Part shown: in pieces, positions 1-7,305 of the stretch | Layout of the letters: every line of letters begins with the position of its first letter | How positions within the stretch are numbered: position 1 is the first letter of the stretch | NCBI GenBank assembly: GCA_021199865.1 | Contig: JAJQHG010000069.1 | Coordinates: 3,776-14,513, forward strand | Source: Methanosphaera sp. | GTDB taxonomy: Archaea; Methanobacteriota; Methanobacteria; Methanobacteriales; Methanobacteriaceae | DNA: 10,738 nucleotides | Reading direction: 5' to 3' | The notes under the pieces: generated by a model | The model's database searches: none | Seen by the model: the letters and a program-made list of their open reading frames with translations, nothing else | Told to the model about the DNA's origin: nothing | Made by a program: the position numbers and the translations under genes

Positions 1-75
1 CTTTAACTACATCTTCTTTAACTACATCTTCTTTAACTACATCTTCTTTAACTACATCTTCTTTAACTACTTCTT
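1..75. repeat. 15-bp in-frame tandem repeat (pentapeptide VVKED)
   Basis: Four perfect copies of the 15-base unit ctttaactacatctt fill 1-60, and a fifth copy at 61-75 differs by one base (Asp codon to Glu codon). The unit is a multiple of three and lies in the frame of the minus-strand zinc-ribbon gene, so it encodes repeated Val-Val-Lys-Glu-Asp. The array probably continues beyond the left edge. Perfect identity at the DNA level suggests recent expansion by slippage or recombination. Confidence 0.95.
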
Positions 76-853
76 TAGTAACAACAGAGTCTTGACTTAC
101 AGGTTTCTCATCAACAACTTCATCTACTGTTACTTCATCATCAAAAATAACATCTTCAACAAGATCATCATCTAGAACTATAGCTTCTCCATCAACTGCT
201 TCTTCATCGATTGGTGAGTCCTCAACATGTGTTTCTTCAACATATAAATCATCCATAGGTAGTTCTTCTACTTTTAGTTCAACCTTAGCTTTAGATTTCT
301 TCCTAGATTTAGGTTTTATAGGGTTATTTATTGTTGATTTCATTGATCTAAGATTGGATACATCCTCACTCTTAATTTTACTTTCATCAACTACTTCTTC
401 AATTAATGAATCATCTATGACTTCTTCATCACTTTCAACAGTTTCAGTAACTACTTCTTCTTGGGCTACATCATCTAGGTCTTCCTCATCATCTGCTGGT
501 GTTTGTGTGACTAGTTGATCTTCTGAGACTAAGTCATCTACACTATCATTGAATACATCATCTACTACTGAGTCAACATCATTTGTTTTTACTGCTTCTT
601 CTTCAAACTCTTGATCATCAACATCACTAACATACTCTGGTTCTGCTGGTACATCCTCCCAGATAATATTTTCATCATCAACTTCATCGATGTCAAGATC
701 AAGTAATTCGTCAAATTCGTCGACAACTTCTTTTGGTTCTTCTTTCTTTGGTTCGGATTGTGATTTGTTTGATTCTTTTTCTACTGGGTTTCCGCAGTTA
801 AAACAGAAATTATCTTCAGGGCTTAATTCAGTTCCGCATTTTCTACAAAACAT
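1..853 (-). CDS. Zinc-ribbon protein with long acidic low-complexity region (partial, runs off left edge)
   Basis: The frame is open from the ATG at 853 to the window edge: at least 284 residues with no stop. The start is set by GGAGG at 861-865, seven bases upstream. Residues 3-20 form a short zinc ribbon, C3-x2-C6 and C17-x2-C20, in the style of the zinc_ribbon_2/double zinc-ribbon families (FCRKCGTEL ... FCFNCG). From about residue 25 the protein is dominated by Asp, Glu, Val and Ser and is probably disordered. A Lys/Arg-rich island lies near residues 171-192 (contains PKSRKKSKAK). The visible end is a tandem VVKED repeat. No membrane segment is visible in this part; a folded or membrane C-terminal domain may lie beyond the edge. 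In archaea such ribbons often head proteins of unknown role, so I assign no function. The gene is alone, divergent from nothing visible, and separated by about 205 bases from pmbA. Confidence 0.85.
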   Translation of the reverse strand, partial: MFCRKCGTELSPEDNFCFNCGNPVEKESNKSQSEPKKEEPKEVVDEFDELLDLDIDEVDDENIIWEDVPAEPEYVSDVDDQEFEEEAVKTNDVDSVVDDVFNDSVDDLVSEDQLVTQTPADDEEDLDDVAQEEVVTETVESDEEVIDDSLIEEVVDESKIKSEDVSNLRSMKSTINNPIKPKSRKKSKAKVELKVEELPMDDLYVEETHVEDSPIDEEAVDGEAIVLDDDLVEDVIFDDEVTVDEVVDEKPVSQDSVVTKEVVKEDVVKEDVVKEDVVKEDVVK

Positions 854-1058
854 TTAACATCCTCCATTAATTCTTTAATAATACTAATTAAATGAATAAT
901 TTAACATTTATTCGATTTAGGAATTAATTATAATATTTATCTATGTTAACTATATTATATAAAATTAGTTTAAAATCGTTGAATTATGGAGAATAAAGTA
1001 GCTAAGTAATTATATAAAATGTATAATATTAATAAAATAGTAAAAAAGGGAGAGTAAT
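854..1058. other. Intergenic region: promoter and leader of the zinc-ribbon gene, 3' end of pmbA
   Basis: This 205-base gap is very AT-rich. On the minus strand, a TATA-like stretch (TTTTATATAATATAG, about 954-968) lies roughly 100 bases upstream of the zinc-ribbon start and could be its archaeal box A. No BRE could be assigned with confidence. The right-hand end holds the probable pmbA transcription end. No small gene is supported. Confidence 0.35.
1036..1047 (-). terminator. T-tract terminator after hypD-pmbA
   Basis: Reading the minus strand, the pmbA stop (1059-1061) is followed about 12 bases later by a run of six T and then ACTATTTTATT. Archaeal termination commonly needs only a U-tract and no strong hairpin, which fits. 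The same core sequence follows two other minus-strand operons in this window. Confidence 0.5.
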
Positions 1059-2372
1059 TTATCCTATTACTCTAAGATTATCTACCAATAACTGTGGAGT
1101 GATACATGGACCTAATTGACGAATTTCTCCATCAATAGCAGACACATTCATCATTATATCAAATATGTTACCTGATAACATTATTTTCTTAATAGGATTA
1201 GTTATTTGTCCATCCTTTATTTCAAATGCATTTAATCCTTCTACAGAGAAGTCACCAGATATAGGATTTGCTGTATGTGCACCCATAACACTATCAACAA
1301 ATATACCCTCATTAATATCTTCTATGCTCATTTTATCTTTAAAGTCTAATACTACATTTGTAAATCCAACAGATGGTACACTATCATATCCTGAGCGTAG
1401 ACCATTAGCAGTTGTTTGAACATCAGCCTCATCATTATTAGCTCGATATATATCATAGATGAAACTATCTAATACACCATCATTTATTAGTGTAGTATTG
1501 GTTGTTGGTGTTGCTTCATCATCACATACTGATGATCTAATTGCACCTTTTAATGTTCCATCATCCATTATTGTTAGATCTTCACTTGCTACAACTTCAC
1601 CCTGACTATTCATGAAGCGTGAACGTCCCCTCTGCTTATTCTCACTGTTTAGTGCTGATAAGTATGTTACAAGTAGTGATACTGCAGCTGTATGATTAAG
1701 TACTACTCTTGTATCACGTGTAGTTGTAGGCTTAGCATTACGTGATCGTAGTGCTAAATCTATTGCATTATTAGCTATTAACTCTAGATCTAACTCTTTA
1801 GTATGGCTTACATCATAGTAGTATGCACTACTTACTACATCATTATCCTCAACATTTACTGATATTGATGCAGAACTAATAGATGATTCTTCACTCACAT
1901 ATACTCCATTAGAATTAGCAATATATGTACTACCAATTCCTGTTGAGAATCCACCAGATGTTGGTTGACACTCACTTTCATTGACATAGTCAATTAAGGC
2001 TTGCGAGTAGTCAATTGCCTCCTCTAACTGGATATCCTCTAATGATTTATCATATAATCCATCAATAGATTTATATTTATTATCATTATCCTCTCTAAAT
2101 GCTATGTTTTCATCTTGACGATTTAGTTTAGAGTTACTTATAGCCTGATTAATTGTCTCATCAATACGTTTTAAGTCAGTAGTATATGCGAAGCCCTGTC
2201 TTTGATCCTTAAGAATTCTTATACCTATACCTAGAACATTCTCTTCTTTTGCATGATTAATCTGGTCATTAAGTATATCTACATCTGTTGATTGTTCACG
2301 TTGTGCATATACCTCTGCACTATCAACTAATCCATCTAGTTTTGCTAATACATCATTTAATACTTGATCCAT
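1059..2372 (-). CDS. pmbA: TldD/PmbA family protein, TldE (PmbA) type
   Basis: The 437-residue product has the usual length of PmbA/TldE (about 440-450). The family forms TldD/TldE proteases; in E. coli the pair matures microcin B17 and degrades CcdA, while archaeal roles are largely unknown. Visible family features are the N-terminal GIGIRILKD region (48-55), DDEATPT (284-290), and the C-terminal block GAHTANPISGDFS (364-376), followed by LSGNIFDIM (399-407) and ITPQLLVDNLRV near the end. No HExxxH motif is present, as expected for the TldE partner, which lacks the metal site; the catalytic TldD partner is not in this window. It starts 10 bases after the hypD stop, so it is almost certainly in the hypD operon. 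The upstream SD is weak (GAGTGAT), suggesting translational coupling. Confidence 0.9.
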   Translation of the reverse strand: MDQVLNDVLAKLDGLVDSAEVYAQREQSTDVDILNDQINHAKEENVLGIGIRILKDQRQGFAYTTDLKRIDETINQAISNSKLNRQDENIAFREDNDNKYKSIDGLYDKSLEDIQLEEAIDYSQALIDYVNESECQPTSGGFSTGIGSTYIANSNGVYVSEESSISSASISVNVEDNDVVSSAYYYDVSHTKELDLELIANNAIDLALRSRNAKPTTTRDTRVVLNHTAAVSLLVTYLSALNSENKQRGRSRFMNSQGEVVASEDLTIMDDGTLKGAIRSSVCDDEATPTTNTTLINDGVLDSFIYDIYRANNDEADVQTTANGLRSGYDSVPSVGFTNVVLDFKDKMSIEDINEGIFVDSVMGAHTANPISGDFSVEGLNAFEIKDGQITNPIKKIMLSGNIFDIMMNVSAIDGEIRQLGPCITPQLLVDNLRVIG

Positions 2373-2382
2373 CTTATCACTC

Positions 2383-3432
2383 TTAGTCTTTCATCTTAGA
2401 GTATCTATATGCAATGTTACATGTTCCTTCTTTACTTACCATACATGCACCTATTGGGTGTAGAGGATTACATTCTCCACGGAATAATGTACAGTCTTCA
2501 GGTCTTGCCATTCCACGTAGTATTGGTCCACAGATACATCCATCAGGCACACCATTAGTATCCGGTAGATCCATATCATATTTTACTCTAGCATTATGAT
2601 CATCAAACTCCTTCTTTAAGTCATATATAGAGTTTGGTATCTCAGGGAATCCTCTCCATTCCTTACTAGTTACTCTGAATACCTCACCCATTGCTTCTTG
2701 TGCCTTAACATTTCCTTCATCTCTTACAGCACGTTTATACTCGTTTTGTATTTTTGGTTTATCCTCTTTTTTCTGTTTTAGGATTAAGTATATGGAGTAA
2801 AGAATATCTAATGGATTAAATCCTGCTACAGCCTGTGGTATACCATAATCTTCTGATAAGTACTCAAAAGGTTTTGTTCCAATAATAGTACATACGTGTC
2901 CTGGCTCTATTAGTCCATCAAGCTCAACTTTATCATGTACTAAGAAGTCTAGTGCTGGTGGTATTAATCTATGACTAGATAGTACTGAGAAGTTTTCTGG
3001 TGGGTTATTAAGTAATTCATTAGCTGTTGTTGGTGCTGTTGTCTCAAATCCTGCAGCCATAAATGTAACATCATTATCGATCTCATTAGCTAGTTCTACA
3101 GCATTACCTATACCATAAACTATTCTTACATCTGCTCCCTCAGACTTTGCATCTGCTAAGGACTTCTCTGTTCCAGGTACTCTTAGCATATCCCCGAATA
3201 TTGTTACTGTAACTCCTTGTTCTGCTAGTGCTACTGCCTCATCAATTTCACGTGCAGGCACTACACACACAGGACATCCTGGTCCTGCAACAATCTGTAC
3301 CTCTTCTGGTAGCATTGAACGGATTCCATTATACATTATTGCATGTTCATGTGATCCACATACGTGCATAATTTTCATTGGTTGTTTAACTTCATTAATC
3401 TTTTTAAGTATGTCTTTTGTTAAATTCTTCAT
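2383..3432 (-). CDS. hypD: Hydrogenase maturation protein HypD
   Basis: HypD is the cytoplasmic Fe-S scaffold that, with HypC, assembles the Fe(CN)2CO group of NiFe hydrogenases using cyanide from HypE/HypF. All signature motifs are visible: HVCGSHEH (C25), GPGCPVC (C53 and C56), GFETTAP (128-134), and four C-terminal cysteines, C299-x14-C314-x6-C321-x16-C338, matching the spacing of the [4Fe-4S] ligands. The 349-residue length is slightly short of typical bacterial HypD (about 370) and normal for methanogens. The ATG at 3432 is preceded by a GGGGAGTG SD (3437-3444). It is first in an operon with pmbA and divergent from the Mur ligase gene. No other hyp gene lies in the window, so the hyp genes appear dispersed. 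Confidence 0.97.
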   Translation of the reverse strand: MKNLTKDILKKINEVKQPMKIMHVCGSHEHAIMYNGIRSMLPEEVQIVAGPGCPVCVVPAREIDEAVALAEQGVTVTIFGDMLRVPGTEKSLADAKSEGADVRIVYGIGNAVELANEIDNDVTFMAAGFETTAPTTANELLNNPPENFSVLSSHRLIPPALDFLVHDKVELDGLIEPGHVCTIIGTKPFEYLSEDYGIPQAVAGFNPLDILYSIYLILKQKKEDKPKIQNEYKRAVRDEGNVKAQEAMGEVFRVTSKEWRGFPEIPNSIYDLKKEFDDHNARVKYDMDLPDTNGVPDGCICGPILRGMARPEDCTLFRGECNPLHPIGACMVSKEGTCNIAYRYSKMKD

Positions 3433-3602
3433 TTTGCACTCCCCTAATATGATCCTACTAAAAATAATTATCAGTTACTATGTAAATATTCTTACCTTTA
3501 TGAATAATAATATTAAAATTAAAATATTTATAATATTATATATTAAATGTAGACTAATAATTATACAATACTATCTTTAGTTTTACACATAGGAGGGATA
3601 TT
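3433..3602. promoter_or_regulatory. Divergent promoter region of hypD and the Mur ligase gene
   Basis: The 170-base gap between the two divergent genes holds a very AT-rich core at about 3505-3545 with TATA-like stretches usable in both directions (for example TTTATAATATTATATA on plus at about 3527-3542, and TTATAAATATTTTAA on minus at about 3519-3533). The exact transcription starts cannot be read from sequence alone. Confidence 0.45.
3591..3596 (+). promoter_or_regulatory. Strong Shine-Dalgarno deciding a TTG start
   Basis: AGGAGG lies six bases before the TTG at 3603. No in-frame ATG lies nearby that would fit better, and the TTG opens directly into the Rossmann-type NISVVGLGVEG sequence, so the TTG is accepted as the start. 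Confidence 0.85.
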
Positions 3603-4844
3603 TTGAATATCAGTGTAGTAGGTTTAGGCGTTGAGGGACAGAAAGCCACAATATCACTACTTAAACATGGATATAATGTGTACTCATCAGATATTAATCG
3701 AGAAATTAATTTATCATTATTAGAAGAAGAGGATCTTATAGACTCAGATAATCTTGAATTAGAGATTGGTAGTCATAATCTTGATAAGATTCTCAAGTCT
3801 GATGCTGTAAGTGTTAGTCCCAGTCTATTTAAGAAGAAAATTACAGGCGATATTATTGAGAAGGGAATATTCCTCTCTGATGTTCTAAATAAACATAAGA
3901 ATATAACTACAATAGCAGTTACTGGTACTAATGGTAAGACAACAACAAGCCATATGATATATCATGTACTAAAGAATGAGGGTTACAGGGTAGCTCTTGG
4001 TGGAAATGGTGGTGGTGGATTCCTAGGATATACTGACCTAGTACTAGAAGCTAATAGTGGTGATTATGACTACTTAGTAATAGAGGTATGTGACATGACA
4101 CTAGCCTATTGTAGCTATGTATTTAATATTGATGTTGTTGTAACAACAAATATTGGTTATGATCATATGGATGTTCATGGATCAATAGATGATTATACGC
4201 ATGAGATTGCAATGTTTGTTAGAAATAAGCCTGCTATACTAAATAGTAGGGATGATAATCTAATGAAGATAACTGCAAGTAGTAGTGATGCACTTCTCTT
4301 TGATGTATATAAGTATCCCCTAAATCTCTTTGGTAGGTTTAATAGGCAGAATGCTAGTGCAGCACAGGTGTGTTGTGAATACTTAGGTGTGGATAGAGAA
4401 TCTATTAAGAAGTCTCTTGAATCATTTAAGGCCGTTGAGGGACGTACAATACAGTTTAATTATAATACTAATAAGATAGTTTCAGGAAAAACTGATAATA
4501 TTAATGCACTGAAAGCTGTTCTAAGTGAAGAGAAATTTCCTATACTAATTATTGGTACACCAAGAGAAAATGAGATTTATAGATACCAAATATTGGATTA
4601 TATTAATGATTATGAGGCAGATACACTTATAATATTTCCAGGATTAGAGGATACTACATATAACTATGCTCAGTATCTTAATGAACTAGGATATACTAAT
4701 GATGTACTTATACTAAAGCATTTAGATGATATCATTCGCTATATTAATAGTCAAAGAAATACATCAATATTTATTGGTGGTAATGGACAGGAACGTATCA
4801 CTGAGATTACTAATACACTAAAAAAGGGAATAATTAATAATTAA
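3603..4844 (+). CDS. Mur ligase family protein, MurD-like; candidate pseudomurein peptide ligase
   Basis: The 413-residue protein has the three-part Mur ligase plan. Residues 1-95 form an N-terminal Rossmann-type domain (VVGLGVEG, 5-12). The ATPase centre carries the P-loop TGTNGKTTT (107-115), E161 in the position of the metal-binding glutamate, TTNIGYDHMDVHG (181-193) matching the family TNxxxDHxDxHG block, and GRFNRQNASAA (244-254) matching GxxNxxNxxAA. The C-terminal domain begins near VEGR (278-281). Enzymes of this family join an amino acid to a nucleotide-linked substrate with ATP. In Methanobacteriales the likely pathway is pseudomurein peptide synthesis, but the substrate is inferred. 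Coenzyme F430 synthetase CfbE is a less likely alternative because its N-terminus, as I recall it, differs. The usual DYAH-type motif after VEGR is replaced by VSGKTDN (293-299). It is a single-gene unit with its own terminator. Confidence 0.85.
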   Translation: MNISVVGLGVEGQKATISLLKHGYNVYSSDINREINLSLLEEEDLIDSDNLELEIGSHNLDKILKSDAVSVSPSLFKKKITGDIIEKGIFLSDVLNKHKNITTIAVTGTNGKTTTSHMIYHVLKNEGYRVALGGNGGGGFLGYTDLVLEANSGDYDYLVIEVCDMTLAYCSYVFNIDVVVTTNIGYDHMDVHGSIDDYTHEIAMFVRNKPAILNSRDDNLMKITASSSDALLFDVYKYPLNLFGRFNRQNASAAQVCCEYLGVDRESIKKSLESFKAVEGRTIQFNYNTNKIVSGKTDNINALKAVLSEEKFPILIIGTPRENEIYRYQILDYINDYEADTLIIFPGLEDTTYNYAQYLNELGYTNDVLILKHLDDIIRYINSQRNTSIFIGGNGQERITEITNTLKKGIINN

Positions 4845-4855
4845 CCCCACAATTT

Positions 4856-4897
4856 TTCTTATACTACTATAATAGTATAAGAATTGGTTCTATTTTT
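4856..4897 (+). terminator. Hairpin terminator after the Mur ligase gene
   Basis: A perfect 11-bp inverted repeat (TTCTTATACTA at 4856-4866, TAGTATAAGAA at 4873-4883) with a six-base loop starts 12 bases after the stop codon and is followed by a T5 tract at 4893-4897. Confidence 0.7.
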
Positions 4898-5115
4898 AAA
4901 ATAATATAATTGATTCTATAAATGAATCATAAATATAAAGATAAATTAGTAAATGGTAGAATAGTTGTTATTTAGGTTAATAGAAACAGGTAAATAATAT
5001 TAATAACATTTTATATATATAATTATTATATTCTAATAAATTAGTAATATAGGATTTAATAAACATGAATTATTTATTAAAATATTTTTAATAATAATGG
5101 AGGCATCTAGAAAAC
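4898..5115 (+). promoter_or_regulatory. Promoter and leader of the secreted-protein gene
   Basis: This AT-rich gap contains a good box A candidate, TTTTATATATAT at 5009-5020, which would give a leader of about 70-75 bases. GGAGG sits at 5099-5103, 12 bases before the ATG at 5116, a longer spacing than the other genes here. Nothing else is supported in the gap. Confidence 0.45.
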
Positions 5116-6330
5116 ATGAAATTAAGTAACCCTTATCTATTCATAGGTGTTCTAGTCATAACAGTTATAGCTTCCGGATTACTATGTAACATTGTAACAG
5201 CTGATATTAGTACTTCAGATACTAGTAGTATTAATGCTGTTAATGGATCAACAGTTGTATCAGGAGATCTTCTTATTGATAAAACTACTATTAGGAAGAT
5301 TCCACTAACATCAGATCCAACAAATATTCTAAGAGAAATAAAAAATCTAGATATTGTGAGTGTGTATACATCTATCGTAACAGGTGCTACACCAATGGAT
5401 GTGGTAAAAAATAATACATACATTACTGCTGATGGACATGTATCTAGTCAACTAGAAGGTCCTGGTAAAGTAATTATTGATTCTGATGGTAAAATAGAAA
5501 TTAAAACTCCAACAACCATGGTATGGGGATATAAATTACCATATACATATGCTGTTAAAAATGGGGACTCCATAGATCTTGTTACAAACAACACAACAGT
5601 TAAGACTGTTAGTTCAAGTGATATTAGTAATGACACTGTTCCAACAGATTATGTGACGGCGAGTGAATTAAAATCATGGTTTAATAGTGCAGATGATGGA
5701 GATAATGTGACAGTAGATTATTATCTTGGTAATTTTAATGATAACCGTACGGGAGTTTATGGTAAAGAAAACATTATCAATGCATTTGGAGAAGACGTAT
5801 ATGGATATATGCGTAATTATACCTCTGGAGCACCAGTAATGGTATATACACATAATGCTACAGAAGTAGCTGTAAGTAATGCTACTAGTGTTCTTGAATA
5901 TCTCTCAGGATATCCTACCGAGACTCGTGCAGCAAATGCGAGAGAGTTTGCAAATGGATGGAATAATACAATTATACCACCACATACATCAGCACACGGA
6001 AAAGAGAACGTATCCTTTACAGCTATAGCCGAGGATGAAGCAGACTCTGGAAGTGCAACACATGGAGTATGTCCAGCTGGTAGATCACTTAGAGCAGCTA
6101 TACTTGCACTTGGAAACCCACTTCCAACAGGTATGTCTTCAGATGATGAATCAATACTCTATGATTATAGGCCAACAATTGATGTTAGTGTAACAAACAA
6201 TGGTGATTATCCAATAAAAATAGTAATGTGGACAACTGGTAGTAGCGGAGATACACAGATACATACCATAATCTATGAATTAAGAGATAATGCAACATAT
6301 GTTAATAGTACTAACTCAACAGATGAATGA
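5116..6330 (+). CDS. Secreted or membrane-anchored surface protein with possible VanW-like C-terminal region
   Basis: I do not recognise a named gene. The 404-residue product starts with a signal peptide or anchor: MKLSNPYLFI, then a hydrophobic stretch to about residue 28, with a plausible cleavage at VTA-D (29/30). The rest is soluble-looking and Thr/Ser/Asn-rich, with 15 N-x-S/T sequons, so it is probably exported and N-glycosylated. Near the C-terminus, THGVCPAGRSLRAAI (315-329) and, after a gap, IDVSVTNNGDYPIKI (355-369) resemble the VanW family pattern of a GGxCQxSTTLYNA-type block followed by a D-x-x-x-x-NxxxYPIxI block. Only two cysteines occur (C24 in the hydrophobic segment, C319 in the VanW-like block). 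VanW-family proteins are cell-envelope proteins without an established biochemical function. The gene stands alone between two hairpin terminators, downstream of the Mur ligase. Confidence 0.8.
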   Translation: MKLSNPYLFIGVLVITVIASGLLCNIVTADISTSDTSSINAVNGSTVVSGDLLIDKTTIRKIPLTSDPTNILREIKNLDIVSVYTSIVTGATPMDVVKNNTYITADGHVSSQLEGPGKVIIDSDGKIEIKTPTTMVWGYKLPYTYAVKNGDSIDLVTNNTTVKTVSSSDISNDTVPTDYVTASELKSWFNSADDGDNVTVDYYLGNFNDNRTGVYGKENIINAFGEDVYGYMRNYTSGAPVMVYTHNATEVAVSNATSVLEYLSGYPTETRAANAREFANGWNNTIIPPHTSAHGKENVSFTAIAEDEADSGSATHGVCPAGRSLRAAILALGNPLPTGMSSDDESILYDYRPTIDVSVTNNGDYPIKIVMWTTGSSGDTQIHTIIYELRDNATYVNSTNSTDE

Positions 6331-6340
6331 CCCCCATAAT

Positions 6341-6380
6341 GATTATTACATGCGTAATAATCTATATAAATCTTTTTTTT
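6341..6380 (+). terminator. Strong hairpin plus T8 terminator after the secreted-protein gene
   Basis: A perfect 9-bp stem (GATTATTAC at 6341-6349, GTAATAATC at 6354-6362) closes a four-base loop ATGC, starts 10 bases after the TGA stop, and is followed by eight T at 6373-6380. Confidence 0.8.
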
Positions 6381-6470
6381 AATAAAACTAGAAATTATTA
6401 CATAATAAATTAATTATACCTATGAGCATACATATTGATTAGAAATTATACATTAAACATGTTTAAACAA

Positions 6471-6476
6471 GGTGAT
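6471..6476 (+). promoter_or_regulatory. Shine-Dalgarno GGTGAT deciding the start at 6481
   Basis: GGTGAT is complementary to the archaeal 16S 3' end (ATCACC) and sits four bases before the ATG at 6481. An in-frame GTG at 6472 would add three residues but is itself part of this SD, so the ATG is the better start. Confidence 0.8.
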
Positions 6477-6480
6477 TTCT

Positions 6481-7152
6481 ATGGATGCAATAATTACAGC
6501 AGCTGGTAAAAATACACGTATGATTAATGACTTTAAGAAACTAGGCATACCCCCAATACATAAATTAGAATTAGAAATAAATAATAAACCAATATTAGTA
6601 CATACAATAGAAAAACTTGAAGCATCAAATATAGATAACATCACTGTAGCACTAGGATACTATAAAAATAAAATGTATAATATACTAGAAGAGTATGACC
6701 TAATAGAGACTGTAAACATATCAATAAATAGTGATGTTAATGTAGGCCTATCAAAAACAATCCAGAACGCACTGGAAAAGAGTGGTGTTGATGGATACTA
6801 TTTCTATATGGCTGCAGATCAACCAACAATAACAGTTAATACTATTAATAGAATAATAAATCAACTAGATAACTCACCAAATAAAAATAATACTATAAGT
6901 GTGCTTGCAAGACGAAAAACTGGTAAGCTAGACTCAGCTGAAGGTCTTGGAATGCCATTCTGTTCTTCTGGAAGACTATTATATAACTACTTATTAAAGT
7001 ATGATGAAAACTTAAATCCCCTACTTAGAGAAATGATTAGTGATGGTGTAGAATTCTATGGAATAAAAGAAGAAAATGAATTAGAACTACTAAATATTAA
7101 TCACTACAAAGACTACACATTTATTAAAGAAAAAATAGAGAAAAAACTATGA
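6481..7152 (+). CDS. MobA-like NTP transferase family protein
   Basis: With the ATG at 6481 the product has 223 residues and begins directly with the nucleotide-binding strand. Visible motifs of the MobA-like NTP_transferase_3 fold are IITAAGKNTRM (4-14, the glycine/lysine/arginine signature loop), HKLELEINNKPIL (27-39, catalytic lysine region), AADQPTIT (111-118, with D113 as the likely metal ligand), and LLNINHYKDY (203-212, matching the D-I-D/N-T-x-x-D end motif). Such enzymes attach a nucleotide from NTP to a phosphorylated or cofactor acceptor (MobA, MocA, sugar-nucleotide and other cytidylyl- or guanylyl-transferases). The acceptor cannot be told from the sequence. The signature loop departs from the MobA LAGGxSxRMG consensus: it reads AAGKNTRM with no Gly after Met. 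The gene is monocistronic, with terminators on both sides. Confidence 0.8.
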   Translation: MDAIITAAGKNTRMINDFKKLGIPPIHKLELEINNKPILVHTIEKLEASNIDNITVALGYYKNKMYNILEEYDLIETVNISINSDVNVGLSKTIQNALEKSGVDGYYFYMAADQPTITVNTINRIINQLDNSPNKNNTISVLARRKTGKLDSAEGLGMPFCSSGRLLYNYLLKYDENLNPLLREMISDGVEFYGIKEENELELLNINHYKDYTFIKEKIEKKL

Positions 7153-7213
7153 ATTAGAAGATAAATATTTACTTAAATTACACTCTTAAACCTTACTTAA
7201 CTAAAAACCATTA

Positions 7214-7251
7214 TATGTGATGATAATCCACATAGAATACTAATTTTTTTT
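7214..7251 (+). terminator. Hairpin plus T8 terminator after the nucleotidyltransferase gene
   Basis: A 6-bp stem (TATGTG at 7214-7219, CACATA at 7229-7234) with a nine-base loop is followed by eight T at 7244-7251. It forms the plus-strand half of a convergent terminator region. Confidence 0.65.
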
Positions 7252-7267
7252 AAATAGGTTATCACTC

Positions 7268-7290
7268 AAAAAAAAGAAATAGTGGAGATT
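7268..7290 (-). terminator. T8-tract terminator after the DUF169 operon
   Basis: On the minus strand, eight T (7275 to 7268) follow the stop of the short DUF169 gene by about 30 bases. An imperfect hairpin (AGTG and CACT arms near 7281-7303) lies just before it. It faces the plus-strand terminator, so the two convergent transcripts end within about 25 bases of each other. Confidence 0.55.
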
Positions 7291-7305
7291 ATGATAATTC
7301 ACTAA

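Noticed and set aside
1..75. CRISPR-like direct repeats
   Set aside because: The unit is only 15 bases with no spacers and is in frame within a coding sequence, so it is a coding tandem repeat.
1165..1419. Plus-strand ORF inside pmbA (and similar ORFs inside hypD, the secreted-protein, DUF169 and GGGP synthase genes)
   Set aside because: They lie antisense to well-supported genes, have no SD or family motifs, and are shadows of the coding strand.
3603..4844. Assignment as coenzyme F430 synthetase CfbE
   Set aside because: CfbE is also a Mur-type ligase, but as I recall its N-terminus differs and lacks this GLGVEG Rossmann start. Not excluded, only less likely.
5065..5091. Eight-codon upstream ORF in the leader of the secreted-protein gene
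   Set aside because: It is very short and AT-rich with only a weak, distant AGGA before it. Such ORFs are expected by chance here.
5176..5190. Lipobox at C24 of the secreted protein
   Set aside because: The residues before the cysteine are G-L-L, and a lipobox needs a small residue at -1, so an ordinary signal peptide or anchor is preferred.
6472..6480. GTG start giving a three-residue longer nucleotidyltransferase
   Set aside because: The GTG is part of the GGTGAT SD for the ATG at 6481.
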